DNA of 51,733 nucleotides from Circinella umbellata (taxonomy: Eukaryota; Mucoromycota; Mucoromycetes; Mucorales; Lichtheimiaceae): the NCBI GenBank assembly GCA_025093555.1, contig JAIWNF010000119.1, positions 1-51,733 on the forward strand, in the 5' to 3' direction. Below the pieces are notes generated by a model. It was not told the DNA's origin. It saw only the letters and a list, made by a program, of their open reading frames with translations, and made no database searches. Numbering within the stretch: position 1 is the stretch's first letter; the number at the start of each line of letters is the position of its first letter. The position numbers and the translations under genes are program-made. Positions 33,049 to 46,379 of this stretch are shown here, in pieces.

Positions 33049-36000
33049 TCAAGCAACATGATCTTCATATCCCATCGTCTCGTCCCTGCCTTTCATATAT
33101 GCTAACCGGGTCCATAGCCTTTGTACAGCTTCATTTGCCTATATATATACATATTTCACAAAATTATCAACGTGAGAAGGATGAAGCTTATTTTCTTTTT
33201 TCTCACAGATAAAATAAAATACAAAAATAACCATACCTTGCTTCTTTCGTAAGATCCAAGACCTCCACCTTATAAAAATAAAGTTAAAGTTTAACAAATG
33301 TCAATATCTTTTTCTTATTCTCATCACGTGTAATCAATTTCTAAACCGAGTCACCACCTACACTCCTCTGAATATATATACATATATATAATATTTACCT
33401 ATCCTTCTATTCAGTTGTTGTAATTCTGTGATAATTTTCCCTATTATAAACTGTAACAAGCATCAATTTTTTTTTGGTGTTAATAACATCGTTTAATCTG
33501 AAAAAACGTATATATATATGTATATATATCGGTAGATGTGCGTGTGCATGTATGTGTAACAAAATTTAACTCCATCCTTTATTACCTTCTCCTTAGACAT
33601 TTCAGCCTCATTCGCACCAATAGCTTCAGCTAGTAACGTCGCCTGATTTAATACGTCATTGTAACTCAAATCTGTATTACGAGTTTTGAATATACTATGC
33701 CTATTTTGAATTATCTTTAAGATTTGTCCCAAGACGTTTTTATCGGAAGGAGTTTGTGCATAAATCGGAGGTGGTGGTGTAGGTGTTGGTGCAGGTGTAT
33801 TCATTGTCGTCTGTTGTTGTTGTTGTTGTTCTACTGGATTGGTAGTCGTTTTCGATAACGCAGAAGATGGTGATGATACTGATGCTGATGCTGATGATAG
33901 GAATCCTCTTTTGTTATTATCACCAGTGTCATTATTACCGTTAAGTGGCGTTAATTCCAAACGACTAGCCACAGACCCGTATTCTTCCTCAAGTGACATA
34001 GCATCGGATAGAAATGAAGCTTCTCTTGACAATATCATACCATCCTTATTATTAATATTGACTGTGTCCATATCCATATCCATACTGCCATTGAGAACGT
34101 TGTTCTGGCTTTCCTCTACTGATTTGAAATCTGTAATACTATCTCCACGTGCAGGTGAAGTATCTGGTGTTGTATAATTTGATGATGAAGAAGGCGAGTC
34201 ACCAGGAGCTCTGATAACTCTAGATGCAGTAATAATATTAGATGATGATGCTGATGATGATATGATTGACTGTTGTTCGGATTGAGTGTTGGATTGTTGT
34301 TCTGGTTGTTGTGGTTGCTTTTCCGAAATTTCAGGTTTTACTTTAGATAAAGCAATTTCCAAAGCAAAATTTAATGATGAAAGTGCGACCATACGTTTAA
34401 GATATGCGCATCGTTCATAAGTAGGTTTCATTGTTTTGGTGATTTGTGCTTGTAATAACGGAGTTGAGAATCTATTGGTAATATTTGCTGCAAGTTCTCG
34501 TAACTATTTAAATGTATATATTAAAAGTAGTTAAAAACCAAATGTCAAGTTTTAAAAATTTGCATAAAAACTGTTTTCCATCCATTATGCTTCTGCCTAC
34601 CTCAGCTTCCCATGTTTCTTCATTTAGTGCGGATATAGTGGATTCAATAGCATTTTCGATATCTCTTGCAATAAAATCACCTACTCGATCCAATCGAATT
34701 TGTAGCAAAATACGGATAATATATTTGATGTCATTCAATGTATAAGCTTCAGGCCTATGTACATACAACAGATATGTATCTATGATTAATATACCATTTA
34801 TTGACAAATAAAAGTCAAAAAACCATGTCACTAGAACTTCTAATTTTTTTTCTTGTTATTCTTACCATGAACGAATAGAAAATCCAAATAAACGTAAAAC
34901 TGATGAAAATTGTTCTAGGGGTATGTGTTGTTCACCAGTAACGTTATCTGACCAATCTTCTGACATTTGTGTCACAGCATCTTCAGTACTAGAATCATCC
35001 AATTCTGATTTGACAGCACCATAACTTGTCAAGACATGTCTAAAAGATGCTATATCAATATATCTACTGAGGTTACGTCGTCCTAACGTTGGCTTTTGAT
35101 AAGGTACGCGTTCAGCTCCCTAATTAAAGAATCAAACAAAATAAACATTAAGTCCTCTTTCCCCTCCACAGCTATACACACATAGCCTAATATATCTCTC
35201 CCTTCTTCCACGTATCCACTGTATTGTATCCACTTACAATATTTGTCCATAATGATTTGAGGGTGGTATAGGCATGTCTGGATACAAATTTATCCCTTTC
35301 AAATGCAACTATAAATATAAAAAGTTATATGAATAACTCGCTTTTTTGCCATTTTTATTGTAGACAGGTTACATACATAACAAAAACGTACCTATTTGAA
35401 AGAGCCATTGGTATACAGCATGCGGACATGGCCAATTTTTTCTATGCCAATGCAATAAAGCACCAGAACTAAGCAAGAATTTTCGACCTTCATATGCTAA
35501 TAATAATATCATCCCCCAAAAAAGAACATGAGTTATAAAACCAGTACGCTTTCTCTCTCATTTTCTTTTACACCATTCCTAAAAAAACCATGTTATGTGG
35601 ATAGATTCTTCCTTACTTGTTGATAAATCAAATATATAATTCTCCTTTTCAGTATCTGCACCTGATAACCCATCTTCTAATAACAAAGGATCTGGTAACT
35701 ATATAATCCATTAGTTAATTGCCAATTTTCCTTTACTTTTTTTTGGTATTTTACATCAAATAAAATAATACTGACTGTGCATTTCTTTTTAAAAAACCGT
35801 TTGTAGGTGTAGGCGTTGGTTTTACGTGCACTTTCATCTAAATCCGTGATAGCCTATATAGAATGTTTTCCTTTTGTTAGTATTTTAAGGTTTATTTGGT
35901 GATTGCGTGTACATATAGTGTGCTCTCGGTACCGTGTCGGTGCCTGCTTCGCCCAAAGATATAAACAGGAACAAAGAAACAAAAGAGGAGAAAAATGATA

Positions 36001-36583
36001 ATAACCTTTATAACCTTTGCTGATAAATCTTCTTCTAAAAACTCGCGTGCATGCTTTGCACCTTCCTCTAGTGAAAATTGCTCATTATCACTTTCCGATT
36101 CTTTTTCATCGTTTTCTACTTCTTCTTCTAGTAATGTTTGTTCGTCAAGATAGTCGAGATTAGGTGGTTCAACTGGTTTTTTTTCTTTCTTCTTTATAAA
36201 TTCGTTATCAAATTCAAGTTCGTCTAATGGCTTTTCTTCACTTAATGCTGCAAAAGCCTACATGTACCCCATTTCCGGTTTTTTTTTTTAAAAAAAAGTA
36301 TTAATATCTAAAGGCAACGTTCTATTGTTTTGCTTTGTATATTTTTTTTTAAAAAAAAGTAATTTTGCAAATAATAACAAACAAAAGAACGTACTGCTTC
36401 TAATTCAAGATCTCTTTCACGATTCCCAATACGTCGTCGCTTATTAAGCACTAGTGTTTGTAATGGTTTTTGTTTTGTTGGAATGGTTGGAAAAGTGGTT
36501 TCAATATGTTGTTCTGGTTGTTCTACAGTTTCGTCTCTATCTTGAATACGTCTACTTCTTCTTGCCGGTATTTGTAACGACAT
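33049..36583 (-). CDS. Probable SLF2/Nse6-like Smc5/6-complex partner (CANIN-type domain)
   Basis: Twelve exons (minus): 36583-36395, 36257-36006, 35853-35776, 35698-35617, 35496-35392, 35308-35238, 35119-34866, 34754-34601, 34503-33586, 33450-33399, 33268-33237 and 33138-33049; 758 aa, all GT...AG, frame intact. Residues 1-150 are disordered, with basic RRSRRIQ and RRRIG clusters and an acidic LEEEVENDEKESESD tract. The helical middle (about 175-430) resembles the CANIN domain of SLF2/FAM178 and yeast Nse6: LPDPLLLEDG, LLSSGALLHWH, HAVYQWLFQI, SRHAYTTLKSLW, VLRLFGFS, and AYTLNDIKYIIRILLQIRLD followed by LNEETWEAELRELA. A long Ser/Gln-rich insert (about 440-610) precedes a helical C-terminus. 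Known family role: recruiting and regulating Smc5/6 in DNA repair, in the nucleus. Family recognition is by pattern and should be tested. A different helical-repeat nuclear protein is the alternative. Confidence 0.7.
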
Positions 36584-39450
36584 TGTTGGTTTAACTATTT
36601 GACAAGTATAGTAATAAAAGAACCAAAAAAAAAAAAGAGAGAAAAAAAAGGGTAGATTTTTTTTTTGACACCCTTATCCAGAATTTTTTTTTTCGCTGCG
36701 CTTTCACTTTTGGGAATACTATTTCCTATTTAAGCACCGTAAAGGGCTTTTAAAAACATAATGGAGCAAACCATTGAATCATGAGAATTATCAATTAATA
36801 GCCTGAAAACATTATCACAGTAATAATTGTGTACATGGTAGCAGATAGATGATAATTGAAGATTTTAATATATCGATGCAACAAAAAAAAAGTATGCTAA
36901 TATTTTAAAGTTCAATTTTAGCTTTATTCTGTTCAATTATATTTTTTATTCAGTGTTGTACTATAATCAACTAATGCATTGACGTGATAGGGAAATTAGA
37001 GGCGGTGTTAAAGTACCTGGGGTCAATCATAAGTTAAGCCAATAAAATCATGATTTAACGCCCTATGTGCGACCTAGGCTTATATGTACTAAGATCGTTT
37101 ATGCGTGTATGGAATTTTCCTGTTTGCTTTGTTTGAATCGTTTTTATACGACACAGGTTTTACCTCTTGTTATTATATAGATAACGACAACGTGTCTTTG
37201 CCAGAGAAACGCAGTTTCGATAGACTGTTCAGTAGGAAAAACAAACCAAAATGTAAAAAACGCCTTCCTGCCTAGACTAAAACTTTAAGTTGTGACGCTT
37301 GAATTAAAAAAGGAAAATTTGTGGCCAACTATCAAGTGAGTTAAGAAGCTATTGATTGATGGCTTAACTGTTCAAGATAATATATAAATTTATTGTTATG
37401 TAAATGTCATTAAAAAGACAGTAATTCATGTGAACGATGAAGGTATAGTACTATTATTGTTGGACCAATCAGATATCTTATTAGGTTATTCACGCCTAAG
37501 CTACCGAAAGTATGTTGTATTCTAAGCAATATCATATAGTAATTTATATATAATGAAAGCCAGTGAATTATAAGATATATCAATATTATTACATAAACAA
37601 ACTGAAAATTTATAGCACTATTATGTCATTGAAGCTAAGATTGTTAAACGCAAGAAGTATTAATGTTTGAACGAACGCGAAGGGAATAAAACTTTTTTTG
37701 TACCTATACGTATTTACATATGATATAAAAATGTACATCGTGTCAGAACTACGTAAACTGCTTTTTCTTTATACACAAAATGTCAACCTTCACCTTGTCG
37801 CTTTGGGATAATTTAAGAGCACTTATATTTCCCCCCTTTCCACATTTTATTTCCTAGGAAATGTATAAGCACTGAAATTATAGCTGAAAACATAGAAAAG
37901 ACGAAAAATTCAAACAAGTGAGGTTCTTTATGATTTAGAAAAATATTGGTTAGTTGTCAAAAAGTGTGGCACATCATTAAAGCACTAATTTTATTGACCA
38001 TTGTTACCATTTGTCGCTCTATTCTTAAATTAAGTATTTTCCTAGATACGTAGTATATTTTGAAAGAAAGAAAAACCAGTAAAGGACATCTCATATTGTA
38101 ATTATATGATTACAATTTACATTTTTTGTCTTACTTAAATGGTGCTCGCTTGAAGGATTAACGAAATGAGCTGTTAAATTGAACATTATCTCTGATATTA
38201 ATGAAAAAAATAATAATACTTCTGTTTCCCCTTGTAGACATGTTTTTATTATATTTAGACATATGAATCTAGTTTTTAAATGTTTGGTATAATACGTAGT
38301 AACAAAGCAACATTTGATTACTTATAATGCTTAGTATAAGAAGTGTGTTCAATCTTCTTCTAATAATACTTACATACGTCAAACTATGGCCTTGGAAAAA
38401 CTTTTTTATTCGACTGACATGATGCTATAAAAGCAATAATTTTTTTTCAATTCTTTATCAATAATGGTTGTTCCTTATTCCAGACGTCTTTTAGATATTG
38501 ATTATGAAAGAATATGATAAAATGTTATTAATTCTTTTTTTTTCAGAACAGTGTAACACTTTATACTTTTTATCATTTGACTAAGAACGTTTCTAGCCGA
38601 AAAAAAAGAAAGCCTTTTTCTTAAAGTGTTTGGCGCCTACTTTTTTTTTCACTTGAAAGATAAAAACTATTATAAATAATACAATAGACAGGGACAAGAC
38701 CAAAATCATTTTCTATTTGTCAATATTTTCAACAAGGTTGCCATAGTAAATTTTTATTTTTCTATATATGTACCTCAGATCTCAAAGATATAATTCAACA
38801 TATCAAAAGAATTAGCTATGCTACATATATCAATTGTATGATAATGTTAATTCGAGTAATAAGTTGCAAATATGTAACTGTTTTTTATAAAGAAAGGTAG
38901 AAAAAGAATAACAATGATATATATTGTATAGTCTCAAGAAAAGACAGAGAAAAAAACCTCTTATGACAATGTGCAGCATAATTAAACGCTATAAACTATA
39001 TACACAGAGCAGACTTGTGGCGGAGTCAATCAGAAAAATACGGTATGTACATAAATACGTTGATATTGTAAATACAAAGAGGTAGCATGAGGTACTCGAA
39101 AGCTGAGTGATATAGTGCATATTATCTGCTGTGATTACGATTGGTTGTTGAAAGAATGACTTGTTTTATGATTGATAGTTATTATAAGAGTCTGTCCAAT
39201 TATTAGAAGCTTAGGAGAGTTAATGAGACGATTCATAGCTTGTTGGATAAAGATTACAATCAATGATTTCTCCAAGTAATTTTCGTTGACAACAATTTTT
39301 TTTTTTTGGCTGTCAAAAAAAAAAAAGCATGTAAGTGGCGCTGCGGGAAAGAAACGGAAAAGGCTGAGTGAAAATTTCCGCACATCTGTGATAACAATAC
39401 TTTTCTCACACAGTTTCTTGTTGAGCAAACAACAACAACAATAAATAATA
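36584..39450. other. Long divergent intergenic region between the SLF2-like gene and PHB1
   Basis: About 2.9 kb between two divergently transcribed genes, so it holds both promoters. I see no supportable gene, TE protein or RNA. The minus-strand ORFs at 39135-39478 overlap the PHB1 5' leader and have no motif. The DNA is AT-rich and lacks obvious repeats. Its length is notable given the compact gene spacing in the neighbouring island. Confidence 0.4.
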
Positions 39451-40717
39451 ATGGCCGCCGTGCTTCAAAAGATTGCAAAGTATGCTATTCCTGTTGGTTT
39501 AGCAGTAGGTGGTGCTCAAGCTGCCATGTACGATGGTAATTAATATTTATATAAATTCATTTAAGAATAATCGTTAGCTTTTATTTTTCTGGTACTTGAT
39601 CGATTTAAAATTTAATAATATAAATATATATTATAGTCCAAGGTGGTTACCGTGCTGTCATTTTCGATCGTGTTCAAGGTGTTAAGCAAGTTTCAACAGG
39701 TGAAGGTACTCACTTTTTAGTTCCTTGGTTACAACGTGCCGTTCTTTTTGATGTGCGTACCAAACCTCGTAACATTTCCACTACTACTGGTTCTAAAGGT
39801 AATGTATATATAAATATATGTTTTTGTCGGGGTGTTGTCGGTTGTTTACATATTATGTATATTTTATACATGTAGTATATTTTGAGTGAAATAATAATAT
39901 ATAATAATAATATATGGGGACGCGTGTGTGTATGTATATATGTATATATTACTATTATTATAGATATGCAAATGGTCAGTTTAACTTTGCGTGTATTGCA
40001 CCGTCCTGATATTAAGCAATTGCCTGTCATTTATCAAAACTTGGGTCTTGATTATGATGAAAGAGTTTTGCCATCTATTGGTAACGAAGTTTTGAAGGCT
40101 ATTGTCGCTCAATTCGATGCCAGTGAATTGATTACTCAACGTGAAGTTGTTTCAGCTAAAATTCGTGAAGAATTGTATAAGCGTGCTAGAGACTTTAACC
40201 TTGCATTGGAAGATGTTTCTATTGTAAGTGGCTTTTATTTATTTTTTATTTTGGATGGATATATGGTCAAAAAATTATTGTGTACGCGCCTATATCACAC
40301 AGGGACATCTGACCATGTGTTATCCGACACGAGTGTTTGGGGGAGCAGGGTAGAGAAAGGGAAAGACACTAAAATTATAAACTATTTTGGTTTTAGACTC
40401 ATATGACATTCGGTCGTGAATTTACCAACGCTGTTGAACAAAAGCAAATTGCTCAACAAGAAGCTGAGCGTGCACGCTTTGTTGTTGAACGTGCTGAACA
40501 AGAACAACAAGCAGCTGTCATTCGTGCTGAAGGTGATTCCGCTGCTGCTGATTTGATTAGCAAATCTTTAGAAAAGGCTGGCGAAGGTTTGGTTGATTTC
40601 CGTCGTATTGAAGCTTCCAAGGAAATTGCTGCTACATTAGCTGCTTCACGAAATGTTACTTACTTGCCTAGTGGCAAGGATAATGGTACTAACATGCTTT
40701 TGAATCTTGGTGTTTAA
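39451..40717 (+). CDS. PHB1: Prohibitin-1 (mitochondrial inner-membrane prohibitin subunit)
   Basis: Four exons: 39451-39535, 39637-39798, 39964-40223 and 40397-40717; 275 aa, the normal PHB1 length. All introns are GT...AG. With Phb2 it would form the ring complex in the inner membrane that chaperones new membrane proteins and restrains the m-AAA protease. Marks: a short N-terminal hydrophobic anchor ([16 protein letters not shown]), [64 protein letters not shown], a coiled-coil ([15 protein letters not shown]) and VIRAEGDS. The conserved hydrophobic residues of the SPFH core are all present. Codon use is cleaner and more GC-rich in wobble positions than in the neighbouring decayed ORFs, as expected for a well-expressed gene. 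Confidence 0.97.
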
Positions 40718-41509
40718 AAAGCAAAAAAAACTCAGGCATTTTGATCTCCCCCGTTCCCCAATAAAAAGTAAATAAAATACATCAATTATGAAAAAACAAA
40801 TATAAATTATTATATAATTTCTTATTTATTGTTTATTGTTATTATTTTAACTAATAAGAAGTTATTCTTAATTAAGGAGGAATTGTTATGGAGTAAAGGA
40901 TAATGTGCGATAGTTAGTTGTTTTTATATTACAACTTATGAAGAAGAGGTAAAGAAACGATAAATGAGGTAAATAATGAGAAGCATAAGAAGCGGTAATA
41001 GTATTTGAGCACAGAAAGGAGATAAAATGCAAAATCATATTGTGAAGAAATGGAATAGAAGTGTGTATTTATCCTTTTCCTGAATAATGTTTGTTATTTT
41101 GTGAGATTATAAAAGCCACATTGAGATAACATACGAGCAAGTTACCGGATGATAAAAGCTTTACAATACCACAAGAAGCTACAAATATAGAATACAAAAG
41201 AAGTTCACTAATTATAAACGCATATCTTTTGTAATATTATGGAAACCACTAATACGCATATGTTTCTATGTAAGTCATAAAATGCATTTTTCAGTTGGTG
41301 TACATCTTTACAATTTTATTTAGTCTTATGTATACGTACGTACGTATAAAGAAATAAATAACATTATACTGTAGATGATATGTATGTATGCATATGTGCA
41401 GTATCTCTTTAATATCAATGTCTGTCCCTAAAAGTAACTAATTATATCAAGTCTCGATAACCTTTCACATCCTCTTTATTTTCACACTGAAAATGGGAGA
41501 TACGTATAA

Positions 41510-41536
41510 GTTTGAAATTAACGGGGTTCCTCTGTA
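41510..41536 (-). repeat. Terminal-repeat motif of the CCCCGTTAATTT family
   Basis: Read on the minus strand from 41536: TACAGAGGAACCCC followed by GTTAATTTCAAA, the same end as at 44883 and 20132. The sequence further inward (to about 41445) is only weakly similar to the other copies. Confidence 0.55.
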
Positions 41537-44500
41537 GTTCTATACTTTTAACAACAGTATGTAACATGTTTAAATACTTTTGACTGATTAAATTATAACA
41601 GGTACGTAATCTAGTTTTATATAAATCATACATAAAATCATGTTTACGTACGTAATTGAAAAATAATACATTTAAAGAGTATCATTATTAATAGACATCA
41701 GAAAATCTGCCTGCCATCATTTTTTTAATGGAGCGTCGTGGAGGACACCAAAGGCCTGACATAGTTACCCCCCTTCGTACGGTCCCAAAGGATTTGGTCC
41801 CTTTCAATGGCTCCAAAATTCTATAAGAAGCCAAAAAGAGAATGGCTACTTCATTGGGCACGATCATTGGACAGTGATTGTTCTATCATTGACACTTGAA
41901 ATATGCGTTTATCTTTTGATTCATTCAGTTGGACCTCCAATATACATTTGTCTTTTGATCCGATCAGTATAAAGCAATGATTACTTATTCATTGATACGT
42001 AAAAGATAATAAAATTTGTGCTGGTTTGTTTACTCATGTGATCATTTAAATACGATTTAATCTCTATTTTTTAAAAAAGAAGAAATAGTACAACAATTAC
42101 TATACTATCAAGTATTTGTAATAAAATCATATAATAAAAACTACTTTTCATTATCATCATTATTCTTTGACAAGAGCGCGAAGGAAAACTGCAAATCAAC
42201 CATTATTTTAACCTTTGATTGTCTTTCTCACCTTACATCAGCGAGCACCGAGTTAGTAGTGAAAATGTGATCATTTTTGGCAAAATAACGGAGCTGAAGC
42301 GAGCAGTATTGAATTCGGCATCAGTCGATGGTAAAACGTTGACTGATTACGTACCGATTTATTCTTACGATATGAGTGTTTGGCAATACAGTAAATGTCC
42401 TTTTTTGAAAAAAAAAATTAACTACGTAAAATAATTATAATACCAAATTATACCTTTAGTTTTCCAACAAAGTCGCGTAGTTTTTGCTGTTCGACTTCTT
42501 TTTTTCAATGTTAATTTCAGTCCTACATAGTATGATTTGACTATCTTTATTTGTTGATGAAGAACCAAATGGAAAAAAAGAACACTCATTATTCGGTTGA
42601 AAATATGCTTATTAACTAGACGTTACATTGTTATCTAAAAATACTATAGATACATGATTAATGACAATATCGATCAACTCTTCTTTATTATTCATAAAGA
42701 GAACATCGCCTGTATCATTTTTTGTAGTAGCTGTGCCATATTCCTGCCGAACTTGTAGATATTATATAGTTTACTGTTTTTCTGTCTCTGGTTATATGTA
42801 TTCCAAAGAACACATCTTCTTTCTCATCTGAGTGAAACTAGCGTTTCTGGTTTTTGGACTCATAGCTATTAGCCATCATGATAAAAAAAAATCACAAGAA
42901 GCTCCAACAGAAACAAAAGGATTCATAGAAAAGCCCAAATTATTTTTTGTTTTGTAATCATTCTACTTCCAAATGCTGCATATTTGTTATTACCGTAAGT
43001 CTGAAAGGAAGATAATAAAAATGAATTTACGCCCATAACATCTGTATTTTGTTACTACGTATCAAGGAGTGTATTACTATTTCACAGTAACACACGCTTT
43101 CTTTTGGATGATTACTTTGTTTTATTTAGGAGGTCCGGCATCAGGAGATAGATTTGGGTTGCTATGGACACCATATCCATCCACTTTTTTGTTCTCGCTT
43201 TACGTTGAAAAATTGATTATAAAAATTATAGCTGAGTAATTTTTAAGTAGAAGAGAGTGCTTTTTTTTGTTTTCATTGACATCTATAAGTAAATATGATT
43301 TTTTGTCACATTGTCATATCACATAGGCGTCCATCATCTTTGGGTATCAATAAACAAAACAAAAGAAAGGTACTCTCTTGTATTTTTTTTTCATGGTAAA
43401 TTTTTCAAAGTCAACCAAGAACAAGTGGATGCAGAGCATATGTATGTATACCACATTTTCCAAGGAAAAACTACGTAATAAGCAGATTTTCTCTCGAATT
43501 TACTTGCCATCCACGTTATATTTACTGATAGTTTTTTATCGTGGACTTTTTATTTGCAGATATTCTTGTACAAGGTATACTATTCATATATTGTATTTGT
43601 TAATTTTTCCATCACTCAATCGTCTATGATATTCAAGAGATGTCTTTTCTCTCCCTTCAATGATCAAATATTATTATTATTCTTTAGAAGAAGTCTTTCA
43701 TTAAATTAAATAATAGCTGTTCTGCTTTTATTTAAGATGTTCAAAACACTAATCTTAGGCCTTTTTAACGTTTTGTGTATGTAAAAAAGAATGCGTTTAC
43801 TATCAAAACAAATATTATAATAATTGATTCACTTTTAGTCAAAGAAAGATGTCAATTACAATCGATGCCAGTTTAAGGATGCGAAATGCAAAAATGGCGA
43901 TGACTTGTATCCCATGCAGGGCAAGTATGACAGGTGACGCCCCTGCTTGACATCATCAAATGGAACTGCACGTCTTAAATGGTTTGGGGAGCCAAACTCC
44001 GGTGGGCAGATTTTTGTGATGGATATGTACAGTACTGTAGATAACTAATAAGTATATTCGTCGGAATGTTCTTCTACAATGATGCTGAATTATTTATCTA
44101 AATTAATATAAAATCAGGTTCCAGGGATTGGTAAATTTCCTTTTCTGGAAAACCCATTCAAAGTTGTACAAACCTTTTGCATGAATACGTGGCCGCTTCA
44201 ATGTGTTAAAATTTAGAGCACTCTAATTCTAACAAAAAAGGACGAATAAAATTAAAAAATGGCTACATATCTTCTTATTTATATAAAGAGATAGAATAAC
44301 TATTGATATGTAATATTTGATATTGAATATTTAAGTCGAAAAAGTATATCTTGTTTTTTATCACAACCGGTCAATAGATGCAGTGTTTGATTATTAGTCC
44401 AAAAACATGGTTATACGTACGTACGTATTACGCATAATTTATTTTTATTCAATTTGATTTTTCCATACCCTTAGAAGGATTCATTTGTTTACTTTAGTGT

Positions 44501-44882
44501 ACTGTATATTTTCCTTCAATCTTCTTTCATCTATTTCTCAAAAAAAACTTTTATTTTTGTGAACTTTTTATTGTACATACTGTAGAAAAGTAAAAATAGA
44601 GAAAATTTTACCTTATTACCATGGCAATGATATTAAGATCGGAATTCCGCACTCAAAAAGGCCCCAAGCATTTTTCAAAATTTGCGAGCATACATCAAGT
44701 AATTTTTTTTTACGTAATGCGTACACACGGTTTCAATTTATTCAAATATGTTTCCTTATCATCAATAGAAAAATTTTAAACAAACATCATTGATACGTAA
44801 TGTCAAATAATATATTTTTATGAATCAAAAATTCAATAATGGTATAAAACACCTATATAATAAAAATAATAAAAAATATAAT

Positions 44883-45037
44883 TACAGAGGGTCCCCGTTA
44901 ATTTCATATCCATTAATTTTCACACCTCATTAACTTCACTAAAAATCAAAGAATGGTAAAAATAACATAAGAGACTTTTCACATCCCCGTTTATTTCATT
45001 TTCATAGCAGCTAGTGGCATTGAATCCTTAACGGATA
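44883..45037 (+). repeat. MITE-like repeat copy, homologous to 21540-21700 (inverted)
   Basis: Begins TACAGAGGGTCCCCG and shares, in order, CACACCTCATTAACTTCAC, AAAAATCAA, GGTAAAAA, TTTCACATC, TTTATTTCA and CATTGAATCCTTAACGG with the reverse complement of 21540-21700. The similarity covers about 155 bp with scattered substitutions and small indels. Confidence 0.75.
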
Positions 45038-46098
45038 TAATAAAAAAATATTTACGCATGTGATGAATATAAGAATTATTATACAGGATAGGATGATTTC
45101 CTGTTACACCTCTGCATAATTATTCATAAAAGTCTATACAATATTTATTTGCTTCTTATTTCACTTTAAATCTTTGGATATCGTACTAATGTTATGTGCT
45201 TTTATAAATAAACCGAACTCATTTTTATTCTGTACGTATTGCCATTGATCAATTTGTTATGATTTACGCGTGAAGTCTTTTCTTTCCAGCCAGTACGTAT
45301 ACAGTGATTAGCCTTCATTACATCTGTACTCAATATATGTGAGGATTTGTGCCGGTTTAGCGAATTGAAACGCAGCTGGTGCTCATATGTAAAATATACT
45401 GGAAGAATAACTATCAGATAAAAAAAATGATAATCCATATAATGTAGTTAGCTGCTTAATATACGTAGCTTTGCTACTATGAGCTAATTTATCAGTGATA
45501 AAAATGATAATAGTGTATTTATCAAATAGTGATAATGAACCAGAGATTGGATTAATAATGAATTCACAATAAAGTGTGTGTTAATACAGACCATGATGGT
45601 TAGCAGTTGAATAGATGAGTAAAAATAAATTGTAAGTATCAACAACATAATTACATATTATACGGTAATAAACAAGTGCATCACAAAGTTAAAAAGAAGT
45701 ACACACGTAGATGAGGAATAAGAAAAAAACATTCGTGTGAAGTTGGGAAAAAAGAGACACCGTTATCAACAAAATGTCATGAAGCTTTCTTTTGACGACA
45801 AGAATAATTTGTGTATTTTTAACTGCTACGTACGTATGAAAACAACGGGAAGAGCTGAGATGACGTTAAAATAAGGCTGCATTACTGATTTTACCAATAA
45901 AAAGACTAATATTATATTATGATATGTTATATAAAAGAAAATAAACCAATTATAAACCAGGTAAATATTTAGAAAAGCTCACCGGATACCGGTTGAGCGA
46001 ATCACTGGTATTTTATCAAGTATATAAAAAGGATTTGAGAGATACTACCGGTTTAACAAATAATCACTATATCTTGCGCCACATACGATGGGTCAAAA

Positions 46099-46345
46099 AT
46101 GTATGACATATACATCGAACCTGTTGAAGGAATTGCTTCGGTACTGGACAAACTAACTCGTAAGATATCCCATAAGGTCGATCAAATAAGCACATTGACA
46201 ATAGTCGCATATCCTCTTACTGAAAGTGAACGTTGTGAGTAAGTGCCACATGCCATTTTAACTTTATGTAGTAATTGATCAAAGAATGTATCTTATTGGT
46301 GCAGTGTATGATAGAGCGGATATCCCAGATATACCATTGCTTGAG
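46099..46345 (+). pseudogene. Orphan two-exon gene fragment of unknown function
   Basis: ATG at 46099 opens an exon to 46234 (MYDIYIEPVEGIASVLDKL then TRKISHKVDQISTL). A 70-nt intron GTGAGTAAG...GCAG follows. A second exon at 46305-46345 continues in frame (LYDRADIPDIPLLE), followed by a GTGATT donor. Nothing downstream continues it, because LINE sequence on the opposite strand begins at about 46380. I do not recognise the protein. The intact splice signals and frame suggest a gene fragment truncated by the LINE or a rearrangement rather than noise. Confidence 0.35.
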
Positions 46346-46379
46346 GTGATTTTGATCAAATCATAAGTGAACATCATGA

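Larger units (their letters stand above)
40718..46098. other. Gene-poor region, 5.4 kb
   Basis: No supportable gene. It holds two copies of the CCCCGTTAATTT terminal motif (41510-41536, and 44883-45037 with its homologous interior). TACGTACGTA words occur near 41337, 41646, 44417 and 45829. Slightly GC-richer islets lie at about 41735-41830 and 43895-44025 and look like decayed sequence of unknown origin. The short ORFs at 42219-42434, 43378-43629 and 45202-45438 have no motif or partner exon. Confidence 0.45.

Noticed and set aside
33839..34177. 112-codon plus-strand ORF
   Set aside because: Antisense to the Ser/Gln-rich insert of the SLF2-like gene; its Asp/Ser/Leu bias mirrors the opposite strand and there is no independent support.
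43895..44025. GC-richer islet with a GGTTTGGGGAGCCAAACTCC hairpin, considered as a tRNA or ncRNA
   Set aside because: No cloverleaf, no TTC-loop signature and no A/B boxes could be placed.
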